This document shows positions 24,001 through 35,003 of a stretch of 64,000 bases of DNA, in pieces. Source of the stretch: Linanthus parryae (Eukaryota; Streptophyta; Magnoliopsida; Ericales; Polemoniaceae); NCBI GenBank assembly GCA_023055425.1, contig JALGPY010000010.1, positions 54,535,665-54,599,664 of the forward strand, written 5' to 3'. The position numbers were made by a program, and so were the translations under genes. How positions within the stretch are numbered: position 1 is the first letter of the stretch; each line of letters starts with the position of its first letter. The notes under the pieces were generated by a model that did not search any database, was not told the origin of the DNA, and was given only the letters and a program-made list of their open reading frames with translations.

Positions 24001-26619
24001 ATTATATTTCACCTTAATCAGCCATCACTCAGTTTCATACGCCAAAGTGGATTACGGTTCTTTAAAACTTAACCTTCGACCTAGCCTGGATCCCGCGGTC
24101 AGACAACTCTCCTTTTGCGGCTCCTCCACTTCATCCATCATACTTCTTATCCCATGGGTATAACATCCTTGTGTATTTTCACTATGGAAAATTGATTTAA
24201 AATATCTTGATTTAAGATATCTGAAATGGTCCTTCTACAACACATGTTGCCTACCGTCATATGGACTCCAAAGTTTTACTCCATATACTTTGTCGTGGTA
24301 CGACCATTCCTAAACACCATTATCCCTACTTAGCTGTAACCTAGCTTTTAGCTCACTCATTTTTTCATCAATCCAAATTTTATCATGTGCAAATAGCATG
24401 CACCACGGGATCTCATCTTGGATGCTCTTTGCACGTCATCCATTACCACAGCAAAGAAGTAGGGACTTAACGCCGACCCTTTTTATAAACCTATAGTATG
24501 TGGAATTACCATGTTTCTTCGCCCACTCTCTTCACCCTGGTTATGATACCTTGGTGTAAACCTATAGTATGGGAAGCCATACCATCCCTTTGCCGCCTAA
24601 CGACTTCCACCACTCCAATAAGAATTCCATCAGGCTTTCCAGCCTTCCATTTTCTGGAAGCATCTTTTGTATAGCCTCACTAATCTTACGAATGCGTTTT
24701 GTACTTTGAACATACACCAGAGTCAATCTCACTAATTCTATGATTGTATTTGAAGTTTGAGCACACACCAGAGCCATCAAGATCCTATAACCCCACATCT
24801 GTTGGAAGTTACCGTTAAATACTTGGACATGTATGCTCTACAACATCTTCGCAAACACCACAGATACACGTATTTGAATCTATAGTTGACGGGTAACGCA
24901 AGGAAGGATTCCCAACTGAAGAGAGTGATGTGCTGTCTCTCTGTGTGAAGTGTACATATTTCTGTTCATAGTAATATTAGTATGTGTAAGACTACTAAAC
25001 GAGTTGATTTGTTGACGACAAACAATTTTTTATGAGGGCTTTATTCCTGTTCAAATTGAAAGAGTGCAGTCAAGCCGTATATGTTTTTACAAAAAAAAAC
25101 TTAGCACACCTAAGGTTTGGTGTTATACACTCTACCACCCAGATTTTCTGTCAAATACTAAAAGGTGTGTAGTAGGTTGAGACAAGAACTTAAAAATTTC
25201 CCCTCCACTGCAATCTTCTTCTGCCAAACCTTTATCACACACTACTAACCCTTTGACAGAATCATAAATTACCATTAATATCTGCGTCTAAAAGACTAAT
25301 TGAAACCCAAACCATCAAATCAGTTTTACTCTCTTTGGTATGGATATGTAAGATATGAAAACAAACAGAAAGCTCAGGCTATCTTACTTTTCAATTAAAG
25401 AATTGCAACACATGGCTTGTCTTATGTTTGTTGACTAGCATTGCTACTTCAGATATTGACATGATAAAAGATGAACCAAGCTAGCAATTACTTCTATTAG
25501 TTTAAGATTTCAGATCCTTATAAGGGCCTCCAGAGGCCGGTAGATCTATTCACTTCCAACCTCGTATGTATTTTCCAAGCTCTCATGTTTCTGAACGACG
25601 ATGAAGAGTGGAAAAATAAAGCCCGGATTTGGATAGTTGATCTGGGTATATCAGTTGAAGGTACCATTAGGCCAACCAGCCTTTGATTAGCCAACTCAGG
25701 GTGACTACCACCAACTTTGAGAAAAAAATTGTAAAAATAATTTAGTTTAAAGATATTCCTAAATTTACTTCTCTCTGCATCTGCTCCCTTTTGGCCCACA
25801 CATTAACTACAGTCACCCCCTTTGCCATGTTGTCTTTGGCTAAAGCACACATCCATCATTTGCCTCCCCATTCTCTCCAACTGTTTATTCTTCTTGTTCA
25901 ACCCACCCAAAATATGACCAAAATACGAATCACGGAATCGAATGAAAAGCTCTCTGAACCCGAAATCTCATGTAATGAAATGGAAACCTACTCACTGTCA
26001 TTGCATCTTGAAGGATGTCGGGTCATTAGCGAAAATGGTGCTCAATATGTTGTTTGCATAGTAGTGTGGTTCTCCTGAGTTCTCATTAGCAAGTTTCACC
26101 ATCTGCCCAGCAGACATGTTAGTACAACGTTATCATGTGGTTATTCTGAAAATACTTGAGCTTTCTCACAAGGTTCATACGGGAACGAATCAACATTAAG
26201 GCAAGCATTCGTCCCCTACATGGCACAGCTTAATATTTCTCTAATTCATGTTCCAAACTCTGGAAGTTGTAGGGTCTGTTCTCTGTAGCAGCAGAATGAG
26301 GCGTTGTCGTTGATTTATCCTCAATAGGTTAAAAATGAAAGTAAATGTATGTTCACTTTATGGATGGTATATATCAAGTGATAGAAGACAGAAATTTTGC
26401 TCTTGAGTTGTTCCCCCGTGAAACGTTCAGATTACGTTAGATGCAAAAAGATATCTTCTGTAATCTCATCTGCTGTGCTAAATCGTCCTTTGATTTCTCT
26501 TGCACTTTTTTGTAGTTACAATTGAATCAACTGGAGCATTACCTCCTGAAGTGCTGTTCACTGAAGCTGCCAAAATCTTGGAGGACAAATGTGAGCGTGT
26601 AATAACCGAACTCTCGTGA
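13377..26619 (+). CDS. RPAC1: DNA-directed RNA polymerases I and III subunit RPAC1 (AC40 family), 9 exons
   Basis: Exons are 13377-13487, 14495-14680, 15143-15272, 15377-15457, 15565-15758, 22346-22441, 22546-22639, 22749-22865 and 26516-26619. They total 1113 bases, 370 codons plus TGA. All introns start GT and end AG, and the frame is kept throughout. The product is the alpha-like subunit shared by Pol I (rRNA) and Pol III (tRNA, 5S RNA) in the nucleus, which pairs with AC19 during core assembly. The dimerisation domain appears as [17 protein letters not shown] and [11 protein letters not shown] (residues about 66-99). HRLGLIPI and a cysteine cluster ([10 protein letters not shown]) follow, and the second dimerisation segment ends FTIESTG ... 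[13 protein letters not shown]. The length is close to plant homologues of about 380 residues. A purine-rich 5' untranslated stretch precedes the ATG. Introns 5 and 8 are swollen by transposons. Confidence 0.95.
13939..14160. mobile_element. Stowaway-type MITE in RPAC1 intron 1
   Basis: The 222-bp element is nearly palindromic along its whole length. It opens CTCCCTCCTCC and closes GGACGGAGGAAG, with TA on both sides (13937-13938 and 14161-14162). A CTCCCTCCGTCC-like end with a TA duplication is diagnostic of Stowaway/Tc1-mariner MITEs. The centre is a tight inverted repeat around TTGTAGAGTAAA. Confidence 0.88.
16330..16860. repeat. Repeat-rich block with GAGCCGAGC/GGCTCG motifs in intron 5
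   Basis: Short motifs such as GGCTCG, GAGCCGA and CCCAAGCC recur across both halves in opposite orientations. This suggests a decayed non-autonomous transposon. I could not define the termini or class. Confidence 0.35.
17079..17893. mobile_element. Mutator/hAT-like non-autonomous element in intron 5
   Basis: The ends TATGAAGCACC and GGTGCTACGTA are imperfect inverted repeats. They are flanked by the direct repeat GATGAGCAG (17069-17077, then one extra base, and 17894-17902). Subterminal GTCCCCGTTTCGTCCCCGTCC-type repeats lie at both ends in the same orientation. The GC-rich interior differs sharply from the intron around it. On the minus strand it holds an ATG (17470-17472) with eight codons and a donor-like GTATTTC. 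That could be a captured first exon. No transposase was seen. Confidence 0.65.
18421..18931. other. Possible MITE in intron 5
   Basis: The block starts CGGACTGTTTGGAT and ends ACCAAACGCAACC, and has several repeats of AAATCCAAAT and its complement. This fits a PIF/Harbinger- or hAT-type MITE. The target duplication is unclear. Confidence 0.35.
19727..19960. other. Possible PIF/Harbinger-like MITE in intron 5
   Basis: The left end ATGTGTTTGGTATTGTGCAGTATTA is imperfectly repeated, inverted, at the right end (ACCAAACGTACCC). CTAATACCG and GTATTA blocks recur inside. A 3-bp duplication (TTA/TAA) is possible but ambiguous. Confidence 0.4.
20970..21040 (+). mobile_element. Poly(A) insertion with 17-bp target duplication
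   Basis: The 17-mer AACAAATAAGTTCCAGC occurs at 20970-20986 and again at 21024-21040. Between them lie only TCTCCTC and about 29 adenines. This is the expected product of target-primed reverse transcription that copied little beyond the tail of a LINE or SINE RNA. Confidence 0.85.
21254..21484 (+). mobile_element. 231-bp non-autonomous Helitron
   Basis: The 5' end TCTATATACTAAAA is a classic plant Helitron start. The 3' end has a hairpin GTGCC-AAA-GGCAC (about 21458-21470), then AGGATATAAT and the terminal CTAG. It lies between A (21253) and T (21485), the required AT target, without a duplication. It is too short to encode a Rep/helicase and must have moved in trans. Confidence 0.85.
23840..24800 (-). 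pseudogene. Decayed RTE-type LINE reverse transcriptase in intron 8
   Basis: Across shifted minus-strand frames the order of motifs is preserved: [14 protein letters not shown] (about 24565-24600), [16 protein letters not shown] (about 24430-24480), and [15 protein letters not shown] residues (about 24390-24420). A C-terminal stretch runs toward 23900. These match the plant RTE clade, where the catalytic FADD is expected. Here FADD has decayed to FAHD-like sequence, with stops and frameshifts. It is a fossil with no function. Confidence 0.7.
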
Positions 26620-27899
26620 TGCTGTTATTTTGTTAGGAAGTATTATTGGTGTAGAAGCCCAAACCCACATGGGGGCAGTTTTGGTTCCAGAAAATCAGCG
26701 AAAAAGCTGGGTCTTTTCATGTGATATCTGCCTTTGTTGTAGATTTCGCGATGTTGAAGCTCCAGTCTCATAGGTCACTGCATTAGCTTAAACTGAATTT
26801 GTGCTGTGTTTTATTGTAATTTAAGGGAACAGCCCATCCACATTTTTTATCACTTCGGACGGGTTTTCAAAAACAAAACCATAACCAATTGGATTAAAAG
26901 CTCCCATAACCGATGAGAACTCTTGTGCCATCATGCAAGACAGAACTTTTACGCAAGATACAGAACTCTTATGTGAACCTCCCTGCAGAAATTGATTAGC
27001 ACCAAACTATTCTACTTATGGCAGTGATTAATTACTGCCACAAGTTCTATGTGGTTCGGTTAAAATTCGCTATTTTCTTGCTAAAAGAAAGCGGCTGTTT
27101 ACATATTAACACATTATTATTTAAGGAATATGAACAAAACTTCCAACATTTTAGACAAAGAATATGGGTGGTGTTCAGTTTGATTTATTTCGGTTCGCTT
27201 TTACTCGGTCTAATTTTATTTGCAATTTTCTCGGTTTGAACTTACAAGCTTAATTTGAGGTATGAAGCCTCAAATCAATGAGGTATCTAAAATATGCAGT
27301 GCGGGCCGGGTTGGAAGGGGGCTGTGAGAGAGGGGGCTTTGTTGGGGCCAGGTTTAGGGGAAGAGGCGGCTGGGCCGGGGCGAGGGTTTTGAAAATTCGG
27401 ACCCCACTCTCCTACGACCAAAACCCGTGGGGTTAGTGGTTGAGGCCTTCTAATAATATTTAATATATATTTAATACTATATATATATATATATATATTA
27501 ACAAAAATAATAATTGGTATGATTTGTGGGGGGGGGGGGGGGGGGGGGGGGGGAGGGGTTAACGAACCCCCCCTTAAGACAGGGCCAGGCCATGCCGGGT
27601 CAATTTGTGTACAAGGCGAACCGTACCGGCTGGGGAATAGGGGGCTGGGCCGGTTCAGGTTTTGGAGGGGGACGCTGAGGCAAAGTTTGACTTATTTTAG
27701 TGCGGGCCGGGATGGCTATAATGGCTTTTCAGCCCTTTTTTTGTTGAGGGAATCATCCTTTTTCTTTTATTACTTCAACTTTAATAAGGAACTTTCCATT
27801 TTCCCCTGCAAAAAGAAAGACTTAACGAGGGGGTTACTTTATTTTCAAAAAACGACTGATGGGCCCGGCTTATAATTCATCCTCAACTCTACCAAGCTT
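26620..27899. other. RPAC1 3' flank and intergenic DNA with a 26-G run
   Basis: The start probably contains the RPAC1 3' untranslated region; a clear polyadenylation signal was not fixed. An AT dinucleotide tract lies at about 27478-27498, followed by 26 consecutive Gs at 27528-27553. No gene was recognised. Confidence 0.6.
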
Positions 27900-28158
27900 T
27901 TTTCTTGGAATAGAACTGATGGGCCCAGCAAGTTCGAGCGATGGATGATTTTGAACCCAAAGTTCAAGCGAGTGAGTCACGGAGGTGAGATTTTACCTGG
28001 GTTTTGTACCCGTTTCTCGCCGGTAGGCGTTTATTGTTAGAGCGAAGTCTCTTCTTGTCCATTCTTGTTTCAAAAATTCATACACTAAGCTTTTGTTGAT
28101 CCCTGGGTTGCCAAAATTTCTAACGTTTCTGGAGTTTTCTCTTTTGAGGTTCATCGTC

Positions 28159-29836
28159 ATGGATCTAAGGCTAGATCTAGATGATGACCAGGAAACGATT
28201 AATCGGCTCCACCAGTTTGTCCTAATGGGGAAATATTTCTGTGGGAAAGGGATAAGCAAGCACACGATGAAAAAAATAGTCACAGGGGCTGGTATTCTGA
28301 GAGGAACGGTCCAACTTGAGGCTCCTCTGGAGGAAGGAGAGGCAAATGAAAACATATTTGCTTTTGAGTTTAGTGATAGAGAGGATTATGAGAGAATGAG
28401 GGAGAAATCCCCATGGCTGTTGGCAAATCATCTCCTCAATCTCAGAGAATGGTGTTTAGGGAAGAAGATAGAGGCAGTATCCTTGATGAAATGTCCTCTC
28501 TGGATACAAGTAAGGGGGGGTACCGCCAGAAAAGAGATCCGTTCTGAACGCGAAGAGGATTGGTGGAGCAATCGGAGAAGTGGTGGACTGGGAAGGGTTG
28601 ACGCCGGGAATAATGGGTATTCGACCGTATTTTCGAATCAGAGTGGAGGTTAACACTGAAAACCCTCTGCCAAGAGGGTTTACGATGGAGAACAAAACAG
28701 GAGAAGATAAATGGATACAGTTTAAATATGAGAGACTGGGCAACTTTTGTTACCGGTGTGGCAGGTTGGGTCATGCGGATTACAATTGCCGATTTGTGTC
28801 AAAAGTGGATGGTGAGAGATCGGGGTATGGACATGATTTAAGAGCAGAACCAAGAATGGCAGATGCTCGTAGAGAAACACTGAAAACACGGCACCAGGGG
28901 CGATGGGGTACGGAGTACTGGACACGGAAAATGGGGGAATGGACAGCGGGGAAGGCGGCGGCGCGTACAGAGCACGAAGAAAGTGAGGAAGATGAGCGCG
29001 TTACTAGAACGGAAAGGACGGAGGGGGCAGTCTTAGATAAGGACGACACGGTGATAGTACCTGGTGAGGACAGGGTGGACAAATACGAGGAGGACACGTG
29101 TATTACAAAAAACGGAAAGGACATAGAGGAAGGTGCGGAGGAAGGTGCAGAGGACATTAGGGTTTTTGCAAGGGCTAAGGAGGTAGGTCAAAAAAAGAGA
29201 TTGGATCAATATGAGGCCCAATACATTGTTGACGAGCCGGAAGAAAGCCCAATAAGTAGTGTACAAGCTAAAGATAGCCCAATTGCAATTGGGAATTTTA
29301 TATGTGTTGAAATAGAACATGCCTTAGAGGAAAATGAGAGTATCGGGCAGGAGGACCCGGATAAACCAGACCCGAGTAAACCAGGATCGGGTGACCCAGA
29401 TACGGCAAGTTTGAACCCGTTTCGAGAGATCCAGTTAGCCACAATATTCAAGAAATTAGTATCACTCAAACGGGGAAGGAGGAACGACGAAGAAGGTGCA
29501 ATTAGCAGAAACCCTAAGAAGCAGAGATGTGGTTATGGCGAGATGGGAGGATGGGAACTCCAGGTTAGTTCTGCTCAGGCGAGGGAGGAGGCAATTAAGA
29601 AGAATGTGGAGTACATGGCTGCAGTTAGGAAGAGACAAAAGGCAAGCAGCAGAAAGAGAAGGGCACAGAAGAGCAAGAAGGATGCGGCAGAATTGCTATT
29701 TCAAGAGGAGGAGATCACAGCTCAGGAGGAATCTGAATTTATAAGAGTTGCAGAACAAATACAAGTTCTAGAGGAAAGTTTAGATGATGGAGTGGCGATG
29801 GTGGCTGGCCCTAAACAGCCACAAGCTTCATGTTAA
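28159..29836 (+). CDS. LINE ORF1: DUF4283 / CCHC RNA-binding protein (one frameshift)
   Basis: The start at 28159 (MDLRLDLDDD) precedes a DUF4283-like domain (LMGKYFCGKGI ... SPWLLANHLLNLREW). The frame then shifts at a run of seven Gs (28514-28520), and the downstream frame continues in register as VPPEKRSVLNAKRIGG. A zinc knuckle CYRCGRLGHADYNC follows near 28750. The C-terminal half is long, acidic then basic, and low in complexity. ORF1 proteins bind the LINE RNA. The stop codon overlaps the ORF2 start (ATGTTAA, 29830-29836), which suggests reinitiation after ORF1 translation. The frameshift is one extra G and may be a slippage or sequencing error. Confidence 0.85.
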
Positions 29837-32800
29837 TGATCAGTTGGAACTGTCAGGGTTTGGGGCGTACCCTGACAGTCCAGCAATTACGAGGGCTTCA
29901 ACAAGCCCATCGTCCCAGTCTCATATTTCTTAGTGAGACTAAAAATCAGAGGAGGTACTTGGAGAAAGTGAGAAGAAGAGTAAGAATACCCAATGCAGAA
30001 TATGTTGATCCAAGAGGGATTGCTGGTGGTCTAGCACTGTGGTGGGAAGATGACATCCAGGTTGCAGTACTGGAGAAAAATGAGGGATTCATTCACACTG
30101 AGATTAGAACACATGAAGGTATGGAGCTCTGGACCTTTGTGTATTTTAGCCCAAGTTGGAAAAGGAAGAAAATTATTTGGGACTTCTTGTTTTGTGAGAG
30201 TAAAAGAATTCAGGGGGCTTGGGGATTAATTGGAGATTTTAATGAAATAGGGGATAGTGGAGATAAAAGTGGTGGTGCAGATACTAAAGGCTGGAGGATT
30301 AGAAGATTCAATCATTATATTTCTGAACTGAACTTGTTGGAACATGAGTTTGAAGGACCATCCCACACTTGGTCAAATAACAGGAGCTCAAATCTAGTAA
30401 GGGAGAGAATTGATAGAGTGTTGACAAATAGTGTGTGGCAGAGGGCTAATGCTGACTCTCAATTGGTCCATGAAGTGGTAGTAGGCTCAGATCATTGTGC
30501 TTTGATTCTGGACACAAAGCCAGCTAGAGTGAAGAAGAAGCCCACTTTTTACTTTGAACAAAGTTGGCAGAATGAAGACAGTTGTAAGAAAATTATAGAA
30601 TCTGCTTGGGGAATGGTGATTCAGGGATCTAGAATGTTTAGACTTGAGAGGAAGCTTCTCAACTGCAAGAAGGAACTCACTAAGTGGAAAAGAGAAGTGT
30701 ACGGAAACAATGCTACAAAAATTAGTATTCTGCAGAGACAATTGAAGCAAATTCATATGCAATCTGCATCAGAAGAAGGAGAACAAAGAAGAAGAGAGAT
30801 TCAAAGTGGTTTAAGTGAGCTGTGGAGTAAAGAGGAGAAGTACTGGAGTCAGAGATCTAGAGCTCAGTATCTCAAAAATGGAGATAGAAATACAAAGTTC
30901 TTCCATAGCACAACTGTACAAAGAAGAAAATGGAACTTTATAGGAAGAATCAAGGATCAAGATGATGAATGGATCCAGGAGGAGGAAGGTATTAAATCTC
31001 AGTTTCAAAGATATTTTAGCAAAATTTATAGAAGTAACGAGTCTATTCAATCAGGTAGATCTGGTTTCACAATGGAAAAAGTTGTCTCAAAGGAAGTTAG
31101 TGAGCAGCTGCTTATTACCCCATTGAAGGATGAGATCAAAAAAGCAGTGTTTGAGCTGGGTCCTTGGAAAGCTCCAGGCCCAGACGGCTTCCAAGGGGGG
31201 TTCTATCAATCTAATTGGGAGGTGGTGGGAGAAGATGTTACTGCTGCTACACAAAGTTTTTTTGAAAGTGGCAAATTGCTGAAATCTATGAATGCCACCA
31301 CAATATCTCTCATCCCTAAAGTGCCCAACCCTGAAAGGCCATCTCAGTTTAGGCCAATTAGCTTGTGTAATTTCAGGTATAAGGTCATATCAAAGGTGAT
31401 GTCAAATAGATTGAAGAGTGTGCTACCAAGTATCATTTCAACCTCCCAATCTGCATTTGTACCAGGGAGAACTATACAAGATAATGTCTTGATTGCCCAA
31501 GCCTTGGTTCACCATATTACAACAAAGAAGGGTAGCTCAGATAAGTGGATTACTATGAAGCTGGATCTTAATAAAGCTTATGACTCTGTTAAATGGGAGT
31601 TCTTGCTCAAGACTATACAAGAGATGGGATTTAATCCAAAATGGTGTTCTTGGGTGGAGCATTGCATTACTACAGTGAAGTATAAAGTTAAGATTAATGG
31701 AGACCCAAATGTGGAGGTTATTCCTAAGGGGGGATTGAGACAAGGAGACCCCCTCTCTCCTTACTTATTCACCATTGTTATGGAGGTCTTTTCAAGAATG
31801 ATAGAAGAGAAGGTAAGGCAAGGGGATATTGAGGGTATTAGAGTGAGTGACAGGTGTCCACCTGTTACACATCTGTTTTTTGCAGATGATGTAATGGTCT
31901 TTTTAAGAGCTGATGTTGGTGAAATAGCTGCTTTTCTGGATATCTGCAACAAATTTGGAGAAGATTCAGGTCTACATATGAACATGAATAAATCTGGAAT
32001 CTTATATTCTCATCAAGTGTCAGTTGAAGAAAGGAAGGCTATAGGATATTTGGTGAATATGGAAGCTATTGAAGAGAAGTCTATTTACCTGGGCATTCCT
32101 CTATTTTGGGGTAAATCTAAGAAAGTGGTGATAGATCAACTGAGTAAAAAGATTTTCAATAAACTTAGAGGGTGGAAGCAGCTTCTCTTGTCTCCTGGTG
32201 GGATGGAGGTGATGATTAAGGCTGTGATTCAGGCAATCCCAAGTTATTTAATGTCTGTTCTTATTCTCCCAGTGAGCTTTTTCAATCAGATAACCAAAAC
32301 AGTCAGGAATTTTTGGTGGGGAAATGATCCAGGCGAGAGGAAGCTGGCATGGGTGGCATGGGATAAATTGACAAAGAGAAAGGAAGATGGGGGGCTAGGC
32401 TTCAAGAATATGAGGTGGTTTAATGAGGCTCTGGTGGCTAAACAAGGGTGGAAACTAGGTACTGATCCAGATACATTGTGTGCCAAAGTGTATTCAGCAT
32501 TATATCATCCTAATCAAAGTTTTTGGGAAGCTTCAGGGTATAAGGGAGGAGCTTATGTATGGAATAGTATTTTGAAGGCTAGAAGACTTTTGGAAGCAGA
32601 TGTGAGGTGGATGATTGGGACTGGCACTAAGTGGATTTTTTCAAAGATAAATCGGTAACTTCAAAAGATTCTGGTTTGGTTCAAAATGTCAACAATGTTA
32701 GGAGTGTTAAGGTCAGCTATTTCATTAACCAGTTATTAAAGAGCTGGAATGTAGGAGCTTTAAAAAGTGTTGTCTCTAAAGATGATCTTAGAAGTGTGCT

Positions 32801-33960
32801 GCAGATCCCAATTTCATTCACAAGACAAGCTGACTGCAGAGTGTGGAAGTGGACCAAAGATGGTGTCTACACTGTTAAGTCTGGTTATAGAACAGTGTGT
32901 AGACTAGAAGAAGAGAAAGAGAGAAATAAAGCTAAGGTGTTTGAAAGGTGTAGCTCCAGCCAAATAGACCATAAGGAGAAAGCATTCATTTGGACTCTTC
33001 AGCTCCCCCCCCAAAATACAATATTTTTGGTGGAGAGTGGTCTCTCATGCCCTGCCTTGTTGTGCTAATTTGAGTAAGAGAAGAAATGGGAGAAGTGCAA
33101 AGTGCAAAATTTGTAATGATGCTGTTGAAGATGAAGCACACACTCTGTTTGGTTGCAAGTGGACTGAGGTAGTGTGGTTTGGTGCTGGGCTGTTAAGAAG
33201 GGAAGAGCTTATTAACATCACTTCTCTGAAGGGATGGAGTCTGAGTATCATTAATGATATTAAGAGTGGAAAAATTCAAAGAGAATTCCTAGAAAAAGTT
33301 ATTTTTATAGCTTGGGGAATCTGGTGTCAGAGGAACAATTTCTACTTTAATGGGAGTAGAATTGAGCCTGAAAGTGTGGTGTTTAGCTCCATGAAATGGA
33401 GGATGGAATACCTTAACAGTTTGGGAGATGAACAGGTTCATGGAGATATGAACAAAAAGAAACAGAGAAATAGATTGAAGAATTGGTCAGCCCCAGAAGG
33501 TGAGAGGGTGAAGGTCAATTGTGATGCTGCTTGGAACCAGGTTTCCGGATGTATGGCATCAGGTTGGGTGAGGAGGAATAAGAATGGTGACTTGCTAAGT
33601 GGTGGAGGAAGCAGGGGTGTGGCTGCTAATGCTTTACAAGCTGAAAGCTTAGCTTTGAGGGAGGCTATCTGGGCTGAAAATGACCCTCCTCACTCTATCT
33701 GCTTTGAAGTGGATAACCAGAAATTGGTCAAGTTCATTAAAAAGACTGAAAAGCCTCCAATGGAGGTAAGAAGAATTATTGAAGATATTTGCCAGGCATT
33801 GGAGATAGGCAAAAACCAGATTAGATGGGTAGATAGAAAAGCCAACCAGGTGGCTGATTTTGTAGCTAGAGGAGTGTGTAGCAGGGTTTTGAAGGTGGAT
33901 TGGGTTTACCATCCTCCTGATGAACTTGTTAAGCTTCTGGAGGTGGATGTCCCTCCTTGA
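29830..33960 (+). CDS. LINE ORF2: endonuclease, reverse transcriptase, RNase H (two frameshifts)
   Basis: The ATG overlaps the ORF1 stop. The N-terminus SWNCQGLGRTLTVQQL and LIGDFNEIGD, with SDHCALIL later, are the endonuclease/exonuclease/phosphatase domain that nicks the target DNA. Reverse-transcriptase blocks follow: APGPDGFQGGFYQ, FRPISLCNFRYKVISK, RQGDPLSPYLF, and the catalytic FADD at 31879-31890. A zf-RVT region has CKICNDAVEDEAHTLFGC. RNase H starts at about 33500 (VNCDAAW ... ALQAESLALREAI ... VDNQKLV). The main frame breaks at a T run (32635-32640, one base short) and again at eight Cs (33005-33012, one base extra). No premature stop was seen elsewhere. Confidence 0.88.
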
Positions 33961-34063
33961 GCGTTTTTTGTGTTTGTTTTTGTGTTTGTGTTGGTTTTTG
34001 CGGGGTGGTTCTTAATATATTTCTGGTTGAACAAAAAAAAAGTTTGTGAAAGCTATGTACGTA

Positions 34064-34320
34064 CTATGTCTGTTTCTTCTCTTTCATCACTCCACTTTTT
34101 GATACTATTCACTTGATCACTTTGATCTGGTGATTTTGTTATAAAAAACGATACACGAATTTGGTAATTTTTGCATGTTCTTGTAGAGTAAACTTGCTCT
34201 ACAATAGTATGAAAAATTGCCAACAAATTACATCGTTTTGCAATCCAAATCACCGAGTCAAAGTGATCCTGTTACGGATAAAAAAGTCAACCGCCATTGA
34301 AAGAGAAGAAACAGAGGTAG
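34064..34320. mobile_element. Stowaway-like MITE
   Basis: The 257-bp element is an imperfect palindrome centred near TAGAGTAAACTTGCTCTA. Its ends are CTATGTCTGTTTC and GAAACAGAGGTAG, flanked by TA at 34062-34063 and 34321-34322. The CTACCTCTGTTTC-like ends and TA duplication fit Stowaway. It begins 22 bases after the LINE A-tail. Confidence 0.78.
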
Positions 34321-34828
34321 TATTTGACAAAAAAATAGAATAAATATCAAAGCTCTGTTTAGAACTTGGAAAATGAGATGGAATGGAAAATGAAAAATAA
34401 TAAAAGACTTTTTTGTCAACGTCCATTTCAATTCCGTTGTTTGATAGCTAAACGAAAGTTGTAAGAAAATAAATTGAAATGGATGTTGAAAACAACTGGT
34501 TACTTTCACAAGAGTAACATATTGACCACATAGACAGTGGTAATGCTCAGCCATGCCTATTGATAGTGCCAATATCCAGTAGTGTATATGTCTTTTTAAC
34601 AAACTACAAAGGAAATGGAAGAAGAAGACTTGTTGAAAAAATAGAATTCATTTATTGGTAGTTGTGAGTAATAGTAATGATTCTTTTCAAAGAAACTTGT
34701 AGCAATATCATTAAGCAAGAACAGATTACAAACTGAGAGGAGTTACAACCACCAGACCTCACTCTCAGACAAGAGAAGAGCATCTTTTGCACAAAAATGT
34801 GCATCAAAATACAAGAAGAGAATAGTAA

Positions 34829-35003
34829 TGATTCTTACAAAGTAAAAAGTGGTCCTTACAAAACCACTAACTAATTTTACATGTAAAGTGAAAATTAGTT
34901 TACATGTCAAGTGAAAATTAGTTTACATGTCAAGTGAAAATTAGTTTACATGTAATTTTAGTTATTGGTTTTGTAAGAATCATTTTTTATTTTGTAAGAA
35001 TCA
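34829..35003. repeat. Palindromic element with internal 23-bp tandem repeats
   Basis: About 60 bp at the left (ATGATTCTTACAAAGTAAAA...) are repeated inverted at the right (...TTTTGTAAGAATCAT). The centre holds three and a half copies of a 23-bp unit containing GTGAAAATTAGTTTACATG (about 34877-34960). It is probably a small MITE whose centre expanded by replication slippage. Confidence 0.75.

Larger units (their letters stand above)
27900..34041 (+). mobile_element. Nearly full-length plant L1 LINE
   Basis: A GC-richer leader precedes ORF1 (DUF4283 plus zinc knuckle). ORF2 has an endonuclease, reverse transcriptase and RNase H. A 3' end with repeated TTTGTGTTTG and a short A-tail (34033-34041) follows. 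The domain order, including RNase H at the end of ORF2, is that of plant L1 elements. No target duplication was found, so the 5' end is approximate. The three frame breaks are all in single-base runs. Confidence 0.88.

Noticed and set aside
27900..34041. Target duplication for the LINE
   Set aside because: I compared the bases after the A-tail (GTTTGTGAAAGC) with the region upstream of ORF1 and found no convincing match, so none is claimed.
34829..34960. CRISPR-like array (23-bp repeats)
   Set aside because: The repeats are contiguous without spacers, only three and a half copies, in plant DNA inside a MITE-like palindrome.
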